From Flavobacterium notoginsengisoli (lineage in GTDB: Bacteria; Bacteroidota; Bacteroidia; Flavobacteriales; Flavobacteriaceae), in the NCBI RefSeq assembly GCF_014207905.1, contig NZ_JACHLB010000006.1:186001-250000 (forward strand): DNA of 64,000 bases, read 5' to 3'. This document shows, in pieces, positions 25,871-35,510 of the stretch. The translations under genes were made by a program, and so were the position numbers. The stretch's first letter is position 1; the number at the start of each line of letters is the position of its first letter. The notes beneath the pieces were generated by a model. That model was not told where the DNA came from. It saw nothing but the letters and a program-made list of their open reading frames with translations, and did not search any database.

Positions 25871-28273
25871 TTAGAACATTCCGCCACCGTCTTTATTAGT
25901 GTTGTCATCTCTTTGTTTACGCTGTAAGTTTTTGATTTTTCCTCCGCCAAAGTTGTATGTTAAACCTAAATAAACTGTTTGGCTTTCCCAAGTAAACTGA
26001 CCAGTTTGTGGATAAGGATAAATACCATCAAATGAGAATTTCATTGTATTGAAAACGTCATTAAAACGTACGCTGATATTCATTTTGTTGTCTAACAAAG
26101 TATAGCGTGAACCGATATCAATTTTATACATCTCATTTCTTTTTTGCTGAATCTCATCAACAGGACCTCTGAAAAAACCAAATAATAAAAAGCTTAAACG
26201 TTTTGTTGGTTTAAAGTTTGAGTTCATACGTGCATTGAACGCTGAAGTTGTAACATGGCGTTCTAAAGGTGTACTTAGATTAGTCGCTGGATCATATTCG
26301 AAAACTACCCCCTGTTGTTTAATACTTGAAAAATCAATTGCTGGTTGAATATCCCACCATTTAGTGATTTTATAGTTAAGCGAAACATCAAAACCATACG
26401 CAGTATTGTGGTCAAAATTTGTAAAACCTAAGATTTGTTTTTCAGAAGGATCGTCTGGATCTGGTCTTAAAGTTCTGCTGATTTGATCGTTAATAGCTCT
26501 TACAAATACACCTGCAGTGATGCTTCCTTTTTCAAGAGTTTTAGTGTAATTTACTTCCACTGAGTTTGTAAACTGAGGTCTTAATTCTTGATTTCCGTAT
26601 GAAGTCACCAATGGAGTAGAAAATTCACGAATAGGTTTTGTCTGTTCTAAACTTGGGCGATCGACACGACGGCTGTAGCTTAATTGTAAAACATTTTTTT
26701 CATTCAAATTATACGTTAAATAAGCAGATGGATATAATGTAATATAATCGTCATCAAATTTTTTCTGACCAGGATCTAAAAAAGACTTTACATTATAACT
26801 CTCAAAACGTGCTCCTAATTGGTAACTGAATTTTTTGTATTTCTGACCAAAAGTTACATATGCAGAATAAATATCTGTATCATAAGTGTAAGTAGAAGGC
26901 GTAAATGCAGGATTTGTTGTGTTGTAAATATTATCTGTCCTTGTTATTCTCGCTTCAGCACCAGCTTCAAGAGTTGTTTTCTCATTCAAAGGATTTACGT
27001 AATCAACGTTAAAAGTTCCTAATTTTCTGCTTTCATGAATATAATCATTGTAAACAGTATTACTGATTGCATTTGCAGGAGTTGTAGTTTGAGTGTCAAA
27101 ATTTGCATTTTGAGTTTCGATAGTTCTACTGTAATTTCCTTCGAAATCTAACGTATGTCCTTCTTTTTTAAAGATATGTTTGTATGCTAAATTATAAGTT
27201 CCCGTTTCGTTAGGTCCTTGATATCTTGATTTCTGATAAATGTTTTTAATGTCCGGATCACCGTTATTATAATCAATGTCAGTATTTACAATACCAGTTC
27301 CAGTAGATTTGTTTTGATTGGTATAGAAAGATAAAGTATTGTGATCATTGATTAAATAATCCATACCTACTTTATATAAATAATTGTCATTATCGTTAGA
27401 AATATCTAATTTTTGAACCACATCTTGATCTAATCTCTGGATATGGCCATCGTTAAAATAGGTTCCAAAATTATTTCCAGCATTACCAAAGAAATTTACT
27501 TTCCCTGTTTTGTAGTTTAAATCTAAAGACTGATTGTATTTTGCTGTTTCACCAAAAGTGATTCCGCCGCTGTAAGTTCCATTAAATCCAGTATTTGCAT
27601 TTTTGTGCAAGATGATATTAATAATTCCAGACATTCCTTCTGGATTATATTTGGCACTTGGATTTGTAATCAATTCAATTTTTTTAATAGAAGTTGATGG
27701 AATCTGTTTCAACAACTGTGCAGGATCAATATTCGATGGACGCCCGTCGATTAATACACGAACATTATCATTTCCGCGAAGCGAAAGTTTTCCGTCTTGA
27801 TCTACGTTTACAGAAGGAATATTGTTCATAATATCCGATGCCGAAGCTCCCGCTGTTGTTAAATCTTTACCAACTGTCACAACTTTCCTGTCGATTTTTT
27901 GTTCAATTGTAGAACGCTCTGCAACAATGTTTACACCTTTTAGTTGAGTTGCTTCTTCTTCAAGAGAAACATTTACAGTTGCAGATTTTTTGTTTTCGCT
28001 CAAAAGAACAGAACCTACATATTTTCTAAATCCGATATATTGGATTTCGATTGTATAACTTTTTAAAGCTATGTTTTTAAATGAAAAGTCTCCATTATCG
28101 TCTGTATTTACGCCAGATACTACTTTTCCATTTTCTTTAAGAGAAACTGTCGCATAAGAAATAGGCGCTCCGTTTGCTTTCTCTGTAATTTTCCCAGATA
28201 CATTTCCTGTATTCTGGGCTTGTGCTGTTGCGATTACCCCCAATAACGCGAACAGAAAGATTTTTAATTTCAT
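25871..28273 (-). CDS. TonB-dependent receptor with carboxypeptidase-like regulatory domain
   Basis: An 800-aa outer-membrane protein. A signal peptide (MKLKIFLFALLGVIATAQAQ) is followed by a CarboxypepD_reg-like beta-sandwich (residues about 23-110, with GNVSGKITEKANGAPISYATV), a plug domain (SDIMNNIPSVNVDQDGKLSLRGNDNVRVLIDGRPS) and a long beta-barrel with alternating aromatic strands. It belongs to the group often named outer membrane beta-barrel family protein. The glycine/lysine-rich tail ends GGGMF. No substrate-binding lipoprotein of the SusD type lies beside it, so the substrate is open. It is divergent from argS. Confidence 0.88.
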   Translation of the reverse strand: MKLKIFLFALLGVIATAQAQNTGNVSGKITEKANGAPISYATVSLKENGKVVSGVNTDDNGDFSFKNIALKSYTIEIQYIGFRKYVGSVLLSENKKSATVNVSLEEEATQLKGVNIVAERSTIEQKIDRKVVTVGKDLTTAGASASDIMNNIPSVNVDQDGKLSLRGNDNVRVLIDGRPSNIDPAQLLKQIPSTSIKKIELITNPSAKYNPEGMSGIINIILHKNANTGFNGTYSGGITFGETAKYNQSLDLNYKTGKVNFFGNAGNNFGTYFNDGHIQRLDQDVVQKLDISNDNDNYLYKVGMDYLINDHNTLSFYTNQNKSTGTGIVNTDIDYNNGDPDIKNIYQKSRYQGPNETGTYNLAYKHIFKKEGHTLDFEGNYSRTIETQNANFDTQTTTPANAISNTVYNDYIHESRKLGTFNVDYVNPLNEKTTLEAGAEARITRTDNIYNTTNPAFTPSTYTYDTDIYSAYVTFGQKYKKFSYQLGARFESYNVKSFLDPGQKKFDDDYITLYPSAYLTYNLNEKNVLQLSYSRRVDRPSLEQTKPIREFSTPLVTSYGNQELRPQFTNSVEVNYTKTLEKGSITAGVFVRAINDQISRTLRPDPDDPSEKQILGFTNFDHNTAYGFDVSLNYKITKWWDIQPAIDFSSIKQQGVVFEYDPATNLSTPLERHVTTSAFNARMNSNFKPTKRLSFLLFGFFRGPVDEIQQKRNEMYKIDIGSRYTLLDNKMNISVRFNDVFNTMKFSFDGIYPYPQTGQFTWESQTVYLGLTYNFGGGKIKNLQRKQRDDNTNKDGGGMF

Positions 28274-28608
28274 GATTTTTACTGATTATTTTTGATTTGA
28301 TTGATGATGATTGTGTTAGTTACTTTTTTGTTTTTTTCTTTTTTGATTTTTAACTTCAGAAATAAATTTGAAGTCTCTATTAAGACTCTTTTGTGTTTAA
28401 TATGTTACAATAAATTGTAAAAAAAAGTTTTAAAATTTTTGTATCCCTTGTTTTGTAAGAGATTAAGCTTTTGATTTTTTGATAATTTTAACAATTCAAA
28501 AAACTGATTTTTTATGAAATTCTAATCCTTTTCCTGAATTTAATATGTTTTTGATTTTCTCTAATTGATGAATAAGCAGTATCTTTGCTCACTTTAAAAT
28601 AAGTTTAC
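28274..28608. other. 335-bp divergent spacer between the receptor gene and argS
   Basis: Very AT-rich with many T-runs. The only motif I can support is TATCTTTG at 28580-28587 before argS. No ORF, repeat or hairpin of note is seen. Confidence 0.5.
28580..28587 (+). promoter_or_regulatory. -7 box of argS
   Basis: TATCTTTG 21 nt before the ATG. No TTG lies at the expected distance. Confidence 0.55.
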
Positions 28609-30387
28609 ATGTCATTACCACAAATTCTTACACCTTCTATACAAAAAGCAATACAAGCATTATTTGATGTTACTGTTGATAAAATTGAGTTTCAAACTAC
28701 CAGAAAAGAGTTTGAAGGCGATATTACAATGGTCATATTTCCATTGTTGAAAGTAATTAAAAGTAATCCGGCAGAATTAGGAAATAAAATTGGAGATTAT
28801 CTAGTTGAAAATGTTTCTGAAGTTGCGCGCTTTAATGTAGTTTCAGGCTTTTTGAATATTGTAATTTCAGATAGTTATTATGTGAATTTCTTTAACGGAA
28901 TAAAAGACGGTAAACAATTTGGTTTTGTTCAGCCAAACCCTGCTGAAAAAGCAGTAATGGTAGAATATTCTTCACCAAATACAAATAAACCTTTGCACTT
29001 AGGACACGTTCGTAACAACTTGTTAGGATATTCTGTCGCAGAAATTTTAAAGGCTTCTGGTAAAAAAGTATATAAAACTCAAATTATCAACGATAGAGGA
29101 ATTCATATCTGTAAATCGATGTTGGCTTGGGAGAAATTCGGAAACGGAGAAACTCCTGAAACTTCTGGTTTAAAAGGCGATAAATTAGTTGGAAAATACT
29201 ATGTTGAGTTTGATAAAGCTTATAAAAATGAAATTAACGGTTTAATCGAAACTGGTAAAACAGAAGAAGAAGCAAAAAAACAAGCGCCAATTATTATTGA
29301 AGCACAAGATATGCTTAAGAAATGGGAAGCTGGCGATGAAAAAGTGATTGAGCTTTGGAAAAAAATGAACGAATGGGTTTATGAAGGTTTCGCAACGACT
29401 TACACCAATCTTGGAGTTAATTTTGATAAATATTACTACGAAAGCAACACCTATTTATTAGGAAAAGATGTTGTTCAAGTAGGTTTAGATAAAGGTGTTT
29501 TCGAGAAAGATCCAGACGGTTCTGTTTGGATTGATTTGACTGATGAAGGTTTAGATCGTAAAATTGTTTTACGTTCTGATGGAACTGCCGTTTATATGAC
29601 GCAAGATATCGGAACTGCAATTCAGCGTGTAAAAGATATGCCAGACGTTGGAGGAATGGTTTATACTGTTGGAAATGAACAAGATTATCACTTTAAAGTG
29701 TTGTTCTTAATCTTGAAAAAATTAGGTTTTGACTGGGCTTCAAGTCTATATCATTTATCATACGGAATGGTTGATTTACCATCTGGAAAAATGAAAAGCC
29801 GTGAAGGAACTGTTGTCGATGCAGACGATTTGATGCAAGATATGACAGATACAGCAAAACAGATTTCAGAAGATTTAGGTAAACTTGATAGTTATTCTGA
29901 CGAAGAAAAAGCGAAATTGTACAAAACAATTGGTCTTGGAGCTTTGAAATATTACATTTTAAAAGTAGATCCAAAAAAACGTATCCTATTTAATCCAGAA
30001 GAATCTGTAGATTTTGCTGGAAATACAGGACCATTTATTCAATATACTTATGCCAGAATTCAATCTATAATTCGTAAATCGGATTTTGATTTTTCTACTA
30101 AAATTGAAATTGAAGAAATTCATGAAAAAGAAAAAGAATTGGTAAAACAAATTGAACTTTTTCCAGAGGTAATTCAGAACGCAGCACAAAATCACAGTCC
30201 AGCTTTAATTGCCAATTATACTTACGATTTGGTAAAAGAATATAATTCATTCTACCAATCTGTTCACATTTTAGGAGAAGTTGACTTAACGAAAAAGATT
30301 TTTAGAGTTCAACTTTCTCAAAAAGTTGCTGAAGTTATCAAGTCAGCATTTCAATTATTAGGAATTGAAGTTCCAGAGAGAATGTAA
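28609..30387 (+). CDS. argS: Arginyl-tRNA synthetase
   Basis: Class I synthetase of 592 aa charging tRNA-Arg. An N-terminal Arg-tRNA-specific domain (residues about 5-100) precedes the Rossmann catalytic domain. The latter has the HIGH motif as HLGH at 130-133 (SSPNTNKPLHLGHVRNN) and the KMSKS equivalent KMKSREGTVV. The DALR anticodon-binding domain ends the protein, as expected. It is a single gene with its own promoter and terminator. The overlapping frames at 29417-30195 on the other strand are shadows. Confidence 0.96.
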   Translation: MSLPQILTPSIQKAIQALFDVTVDKIEFQTTRKEFEGDITMVIFPLLKVIKSNPAELGNKIGDYLVENVSEVARFNVVSGFLNIVISDSYYVNFFNGIKDGKQFGFVQPNPAEKAVMVEYSSPNTNKPLHLGHVRNNLLGYSVAEILKASGKKVYKTQIINDRGIHICKSMLAWEKFGNGETPETSGLKGDKLVGKYYVEFDKAYKNEINGLIETGKTEEEAKKQAPIIIEAQDMLKKWEAGDEKVIELWKKMNEWVYEGFATTYTNLGVNFDKYYYESNTYLLGKDVVQVGLDKGVFEKDPDGSVWIDLTDEGLDRKIVLRSDGTAVYMTQDIGTAIQRVKDMPDVGGMVYTVGNEQDYHFKVLFLILKKLGFDWASSLYHLSYGMVDLPSGKMKSREGTVVDADDLMQDMTDTAKQISEDLGKLDSYSDEEKAKLYKTIGLGALKYYILKVDPKKRILFNPEESVDFAGNTGPFIQYTYARIQSIIRKSDFDFSTKIEIEEIHEKEKELVKQIELFPEVIQNAAQNHSPALIANYTYDLVKEYNSFYQSVHILGEVDLTKKIFRVQLSQKVAEVIKSAFQLLGIEVPERM

Positions 30388-30407
30388 GAATAAGCATATA
30401 AGAAATG

Positions 30408-30441
30408 AAAAAGCCAATAGTTCGAAAACTATTGGCTTTTT
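30408..30441 (+). terminator. Terminator of argS
   Basis: AAAAAGCCAATAG (30408-30420) pairs with 30429-30441, loop TTCGAAAA, followed by T-run. Confidence 0.88.
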
Positions 30442-30577
30442 TTATTGTTTTTATGGCTTATAAAGGTATTTTGTGTGTAGAGAGAGGTATACTTTTATGC
30501 TAATTATTTGAATAATTTATAGAGTAAAATACTTCTAACTTTTTTAAATAGTTTGGATTAGTGAATTTCAACAATAA

Positions 30578-30609
30578 AAAAGCCGGAAGTCTCAAAACTT
30601 CCGGCTTTT
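30578..30609 (-). terminator. Terminator of the DUF6607 gene
   Basis: AAAAGCCGGAAGT (30578-30590) pairs with 30597-30609. It lies just after the minus-strand stop at 30630. Confidence 0.85.
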
Positions 30610-30629
30610 CTAATAACAATTAATTCTAA

Positions 30630-31532
30630 TTACTTAACAAATTTGTCAATGATTTTATCTGTTTCTGCTTTTGCAGTATCTGGTTTTAAATCAAATAATA
30701 AAGAGTAAAGTGCTTTTCTGTCTACTTTAGCCTCTAAGTTTAAGTCTTTGTGTCTGTCAAAAAGAGTTTGCCATTTATCACGAACGTTTTTCCAAAGAGC
30801 ATTGTTTTCTGCCCACCATTTTTGTCCAGCAACACATTTAGAATCATCTACTTTAGTGTAAACGTCAAATCCTTTTTCTTGAGCTAACAAAACATCTTTT
30901 CCAGCATCGTCACGAACCAATTTGTCGTTATCTTGCTCATGATTCCATCCTGTAGCAGTGATTTCGTGAATGTTTCTTCTTTTTAAAACATTATAATCGT
31001 TACGTTTTGTTTGCTCTCTTCTAGGAAGTGGCGCATCTGCAACGTTTGCCCAATAATCTTTTCCGTCAACATGAACCCAAGTTGAAGAACCTTCATAACG
31101 AGGACTATCATCTACTTGATATACTTTCTGAGTCCACTGACCTTTAACGGCTTTTTTGTCTAATTTTTTGTATTTCCAAGAAGTTCCTTTGTCAAAAGAA
31201 TATAAGTCTGTGTTTTCGTATAACCAATCTTGTCTCCAGTGTTTGATAATCATTTCAGGACTTACAATTAATAAGTGCTGCATTACAATTTTGTTAGGAG
31301 TGTCTTCTATTAATTGTACCCATTCTAAAGCAGATTCGTGTTTTGTTTCAGAAGGTTTGTATGTAAGTGAATCTTTTGGATATGAGAATGTTTCAGTAAA
31401 ATTGAACTTCACTTCATAACAACCACACATTGATTTAATAGACTTAATATCTTGTTGTTTCTTGTCCTGACTAAAACCAAGACTGCATGTTAAAGCCACA
31501 GCGGCTGACATTAAAAGACTTTTCGAAATCAT
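30630..31532 (-). CDS. Exported DUF6607-like protein
   Basis: A 300-aa periplasmic or outer-membrane protein with a signal peptide (MISKSLLMSAAVALTCSLGFSQ). The mature region begins IKSMCGCYEVKFNFTETF and contains many Trp/Tyr/Asp patterns (HWRQDWLYENTDLYSF, GSSTWVHVDGKDYW, RRNIHEITATGWNHEQDND). This fits the Bacteroidota family DUF6607, named from memory. It is transcribed divergently from a TonB-dependent receptor plus HmuY-like lipoprotein, with promoters arranged as mirror images. That arrangement suggests a role in the same uptake process, probably haem or iron. Confidence 0.78.
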   Translation of the reverse strand: MISKSLLMSAAVALTCSLGFSQDKKQQDIKSIKSMCGCYEVKFNFTETFSYPKDSLTYKPSETKHESALEWVQLIEDTPNKIVMQHLLIVSPEMIIKHWRQDWLYENTDLYSFDKGTSWKYKKLDKKAVKGQWTQKVYQVDDSPRYEGSSTWVHVDGKDYWANVADAPLPRREQTKRNDYNVLKRRNIHEITATGWNHEQDNDKLVRDDAGKDVLLAQEKGFDVYTKVDDSKCVAGQKWWAENNALWKNVRDKWQTLFDRHKDLNLEAKVDRKALYSLLFDLKPDTAKAETDKIIDKFVK

Positions 31533-31560
31533 AACTTATTGTTTTGTTTTTAAATTTTTT

Positions 31561-31610
31561 GCAAATATATAAATTTAATTTAGAATAGTTAAAAATAGTT
31601 ATATATTTGC
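31561..31610. promoter_or_regulatory. Mirror-image divergent promoters of the haem/iron locus
   Basis: GCAAATATAT at 31561-31570 and its exact complement ATATATTTGC at 31601-31610 flank 30 nt. Each arm contains a -7 box (TATATTTG, minus strand 31562-31569 and plus strand 31602-31609). They sit 30 nt and 29 nt from the starts of the DUF6607 and receptor genes. One regulator bound between them could control both directions. Confidence 0.7.
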
Positions 31611-31637
31611 ATCGATTATTAAGACTCAATAAAAATA

Positions 31638-33800
31638 ATGAAAATTAAAATTACCCTTTTTGCTGCGCTATTAATAAGTGCTTATTCTTTTGCTCAGCAG
31701 AGAGATACTATAAAAGCACAGGAGAAACTGTCTGAAGTTGTTGTGACAGGACAATTAGAGCCTCAATCAATTAAAAAATCAGTTTTTAATGTTCGAGTAA
31801 TTTCAAAAGAGAATATAAAACAGCTTGCAGCAAATAATCTTGCTGATGTTTTAAATCAGTATTTGAATATAAGTGTGACATCTAGTGGCGAAGATGGCCG
31901 TTCGACGGTTTCAATGTTTGGACTGGATTCTCAATATTTTAAAATCTTAATAGATAATATTCCTTTAGTAAGTGATACTGGAATGGGAACAAACGTCGAT
32001 TTAACACAGGTAAATCTGGATGACGTCGAGCGAATCGAAATCATCGAAGGATCTATGGGGGTTACTCACGGGGCAAATGCTGTAACGGGTATTTTAAATA
32101 TTATCACAAAAAAAGGTGGCGGATATAAATGGCAGATTTCTGCAACTCTTCAAGAAGAAACAGTTGGAAGTGAGTATTCTCTTTCTAATAAGGGACGCCA
32201 TATTCAATCTGCAAAAATTGGGCATAATTTTAATGAGCACTGGTTTGTTAATATTGGAGGAAATCGTAATGATATGGATGGTTTTTATGATAATAGAAAA
32301 GGAAAAGATTACGACCAAAATGATGGTTTAAGAGGATACAGACAGCTTCCGAAAGAACAATTGGTAGGAAATGCGACTCTTGGATACCAAAAAGATGCTT
32401 TTAGAATCTTCTACAAATTTGATTATTATGGTGAAGATGTTCACTTCTATAGTCCGATTTTAATTCCACAGGATAACTATCCTTTTCCAGAAACGTATTT
32501 TACAAATGATAAGCGATATATAACAAATCGTTACTATAATCACCTAAATGCAAGTGGGAAATTATTCTCAAAATTGAATTATAATATTTCAGCTTCATAC
32601 CAAAAACAGGCGCGAGATCTAGAAAAATTTAATTATCAAATAGAAACTCATAACGAATTTGATAATAACAGAGAAACCTATCAGTCAAAAGAAGTTTGGT
32701 ATTCAACGGGAGCGATTAGTAATCTTTTCAATAGTAAAAAAGTTGATTTTCAGTTAGGTTACGAAATCACCAATGAAAATGGTTATTTTGACGCTACTGC
32801 AGGAACCTTTAAAGATGAAAATCAGCAATTTAAAGACATACGAAAAAGACTTGAAAATTATGATATTTATTCGGTTGCAGAAATTGGTGTAAATGAGAAA
32901 TTTTCCCTTCGACCTGGACTACGTTTTTCATTTCAATCCGCTTTCGACAATCAATATGCCAGTTCATTAGGTCTGAGATATCTTTTTACTAAAGGATTAG
33001 AAGCGAGAGCTTCATTAGGAAAGTCTTACAGAACTCCGAATTTTGATGAACTTTATACCTATTTTGTAGATTCTAATCACAATGTACAGGGTAATCCTGA
33101 TTTAGTTCCTGAAAATAGTACTTCTTACGAAGTTAGTTTTAAAAGAGCTTGTTATTTTGATTCAGGTGCACAAATTTCTAATAATCTAGCGGTAACATTT
33201 TTAGATGTTGATGATAGAATTGATATGGTTCTAATTCAGAGTCAGCCAACTTTAGCTTATAAATATGTAAATATTAATAAGTACAAAATGTGGAACATTT
33301 CGACTATCGAACAATACAATTATAAAAACTGGAATGTTATGTTTGGTGCTGCGGTAGTTGGTATTTCTAGAAAGCTTGATTTAGCAGCCTTAAACGTAGT
33401 ATCTGATGATAAGTTTTTATATTCTTTAAGATTAAACTCGAGTGTCTCTTATAATATTTCTAAATGGAACACTTTATTGGCTCTTTATTATAAGTATAAT
33501 GGAAAGACGCAACAGTATGCTGCTGGAACTGGTACAGACGGAAAGACAGCATTTTTCTTAAATACACTTGAACCTTATAGCATGATGGATGCTTCAATTA
33601 GAAAAGGATTCTTTAAAAATCAATTTGAAGTTACAGTTGGAGCCAGAAATATTTTTAATGTTACAAATTTACAATCTATCCAAAATGGTGGTGGAGGCGA
33701 TTCAACAGGAGGGGCACACGGTCCTACGAGTTCTGATATCATGTTAGGATACGGACGCTCATACTTTCTTAAACTTACGTATAATCTAAATTTTAATTAA
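31638..33800 (+). CDS. TonB-dependent receptor (haem/siderophore-type, HmuR-like)
   Basis: A 720-aa outer-membrane transporter. The signal peptide ends AYSFAQ, the TonB box EVVVTG is near residue 38, and the plug domain (residues about 50-160) includes VSMFGLDSQYFKILIDNIPL and VERIEIIEGSMGVTHGANAVTGILNIIT. The barrel ends YFLKLTYNLNF with a final aromatic-type residue set. It has no N-terminal carboxypeptidase-like domain, unlike the receptor at 25871. It is followed after 20 bp by an HmuY-like lipoprotein gene, so haem or a metal chelate is the likely cargo. Confidence 0.88.
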   Translation: MKIKITLFAALLISAYSFAQQRDTIKAQEKLSEVVVTGQLEPQSIKKSVFNVRVISKENIKQLAANNLADVLNQYLNISVTSSGEDGRSTVSMFGLDSQYFKILIDNIPLVSDTGMGTNVDLTQVNLDDVERIEIIEGSMGVTHGANAVTGILNIITKKGGGYKWQISATLQEETVGSEYSLSNKGRHIQSAKIGHNFNEHWFVNIGGNRNDMDGFYDNRKGKDYDQNDGLRGYRQLPKEQLVGNATLGYQKDAFRIFYKFDYYGEDVHFYSPILIPQDNYPFPETYFTNDKRYITNRYYNHLNASGKLFSKLNYNISASYQKQARDLEKFNYQIETHNEFDNNRETYQSKEVWYSTGAISNLFNSKKVDFQLGYEITNENGYFDATAGTFKDENQQFKDIRKRLENYDIYSVAEIGVNEKFSLRPGLRFSFQSAFDNQYASSLGLRYLFTKGLEARASLGKSYRTPNFDELYTYFVDSNHNVQGNPDLVPENSTSYEVSFKRACYFDSGAQISNNLAVTFLDVDDRIDMVLIQSQPTLAYKYVNINKYKMWNISTIEQYNYKNWNVMFGAAVVGISRKLDLAALNVVSDDKFLYSLRLNSSVSYNISKWNTLLALYYKYNGKTQQYAAGTGTDGKTAFFLNTLEPYSMMDASIRKGFFKNQFEVTVGARNIFNVTNLQSIQNGGGGDSTGGAHGPTSSDIMLGYGRSYFLKLTYNLNFN

Positions 33801-33820
33801 TAAATCAATAACTCAAGAAC

Positions 33821-35230
33821 ATGAAAAAGAACTTTATTTTAATACTATCGTTTGTATTACTTGCTATTGGAGCTTGTAGTAGCGATGATGAAGTAGCTCA
33901 AGCAAATGCAGTAGCTTTTGCTTCTACGTCGTTAAATTTATCGGCAGAATCAACGCCGATTGAAATTAAATTTGCATCTCCAACTGCATCTGCAGGATCG
34001 TTAACTTTAACAGTTACTGAAACTGCGGTAGCAAATGGAACAGATTTCAGCACTACACCAGCAGTAGCAGCAAATACTGTTGTAGTACCTTTTGATAAAA
34101 ATGTTTCTTCTGTAAGTTTTACTTTCAAGAAATTAAAAGAAGCTATCGAAGGTGAAGTTAAAAATGTGGTTTTCACTATTAGCAGTGTAACTATCAATTC
34201 TACAATTTCTGAAAACAAATCAATTCAGGTAAACTTCAATGAAACGGCTTCTTTAGGAAATGCTTTAGCAGCAGAAGTTGGTGGTTCAACTCAGCCAAAT
34301 CAAGTTTTTGTTGATTTAAGCAGTGGGAAATTAACAAACGTTTTAAGAACTTCTTGGGATCTTGGTTTCTATTCTGGAACAGATTTTAGAGTAGCTTTAA
34401 ACAGTTCTGTAAAAATGTCTGCTAAACAAACTACTAGCACAAATATTGACGAAGTTCAAGTAGAAGATGCAACGATGATCATCAACCAAGGTCAAGGAAA
34501 TGCATCACAAATTGATGATCCAGCTGGAGATATCTCTAAAACAACAATTGCAGCAGTTTCTGCTACAGATTCTGATAATAAAGTATACTTGATAAACATG
34601 GGAAGTAATCCATCTACAACTAAACCAGCAAATGGTTCTGAAGGTTCAGCAGGTGGAACTTCTAGAGGTTGGAAAAAAGTTAGAATTTTAAGAAGCGGAA
34701 ACGATTACAAAGTTCAATATGCAGATATTGCAGCTACAACTCACGATGAGATTATTGTTACTAAAAATGCTGCTTACAACTTTACTTTCTTAAGTTTATT
34801 AGATAAAAAGGTAGTAAGTGTTGAGCCTCAAAAAGCACAATGGGATATTAGTTTTACAACTTTTACAAACATTATTCCAGGTGCTACGCCAATTCCTTAC
34901 TATTACCCAGATTTTGTTTTAAACAACTTAAAAGGTGGTGCGAAAACATATCAAGTACTTACAAGCGCATTTACTTATGATGCATTTACGTTAGCAAATG
35001 TTGACAATACTAAATTTACAGATGACCAAAGAAATATTGGATCTAACTGGAGAGGTACAAGTGCTACAGGTGCAGATGGAATTCCAGTTTCTGCTTTTGT
35101 GTTAAGAACAGATCGTTTCTTTGTAATTAAAGATCCAGCAGGAAACATTTATAAATTGAAATTTACAGGTGGTGCAAGCGCAACTGGAGAAAGAGGATTC
35201 CCAACTTTCCAATATGCAATGCTAAAATAA
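33821..35230 (+). CDS. HmuY-like haem-binding family lipoprotein
   Basis: A 469-aa lipoprotein (LLAIGACSSDDE, lipidated Cys19). Residues about 25-145 form a beta-sandwich of the Calx-beta or Ig type (VTETAVANGTDFSTTP, then FTFKKLKEAIEGEVKN). The C-terminal 300 residues look like the HmuY fold (VFVDLSSGKLTNVLRTSWDLGFYSG, QWDISFTTFTN, and DRFFVIKDPAGNIYKLKFTG at the end). HmuY passes haem to its receptor, here encoded 20 bp upstream. Only one His is present in the whole protein, so the bis-His ligation of Porphyromonas HmuY is not possible. Confidence 0.82.
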   Translation: MKKNFILILSFVLLAIGACSSDDEVAQANAVAFASTSLNLSAESTPIEIKFASPTASAGSLTLTVTETAVANGTDFSTTPAVAANTVVVPFDKNVSSVSFTFKKLKEAIEGEVKNVVFTISSVTINSTISENKSIQVNFNETASLGNALAAEVGGSTQPNQVFVDLSSGKLTNVLRTSWDLGFYSGTDFRVALNSSVKMSAKQTTSTNIDEVQVEDATMIINQGQGNASQIDDPAGDISKTTIAAVSATDSDNKVYLINMGSNPSTTKPANGSEGSAGGTSRGWKKVRILRSGNDYKVQYADIAATTHDEIIVTKNAAYNFTFLSLLDKKVVSVEPQKAQWDISFTTFTNIIPGATPIPYYYPDFVLNNLKGGAKTYQVLTSAFTYDAFTLANVDNTKFTDDQRNIGSNWRGTSATGADGIPVSAFVLRTDRFFVIKDPAGNIYKLKFTGGASATGERGFPTFQYAMLK

Positions 35231-35342
35231 TTTTAAAATGAAAATCTAAAAAATATAAAGATTATTCATTCTAATATATAATGCGCAAGGCATTAAAATT
35301 TAGTTAATCATTAGCTTTGTTTTTTTTATTTTTTTTTGATTT

Positions 35343-35366
35343 AGAGGTTAGATTTATCTAACCTCT
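35343..35366 (+). terminator. Terminator of the receptor-HmuY operon
   Basis: AGAGGTTAGA-TTTA-TCTAACCTCT followed by a run of T. It lies about 110 nt after the stop of the HmuY-like gene. Confidence 0.85.
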
Positions 35367-35392
35367 TTTTTTTGTTCTACTTTCTTACTAAA

Positions 35393-35425
35393 TTGAATTA
35401 GAAACAAAATGTTATTCTATCTTTG
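35393..35425 (+). promoter_or_regulatory. Promoter of the SGNH-SGNH-MBOAT operon
   Basis: TTG at 35393-35395, a 22-bp spacer and TATCTTTG at 35418-35425, about 86 nt upstream of the GTG start. Confidence 0.6.
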
Positions 35426-35510
35426 CACAAATTTTTTCTGCAATAAGTTAACAATTATTTAATTGGTTTAATTTTTGAATGCAGACCTTTATACTTTTAT
35501 AATATTTTAA

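Larger units (their letters stand above)
35231..35510. other. Spacer between the HmuY gene and the O-acylation operon
   Basis: 280 bp, AT-rich, holding one terminator hairpin (35343-35366) and one promoter (35393-35425). Nothing else is supported. Confidence 0.5.

Noticed and set aside
35281..35307. Short ORF MRKALKFS before the terminator
   Set aside because: Eight codons between a stop and a terminator with no sign of conservation or regulation.
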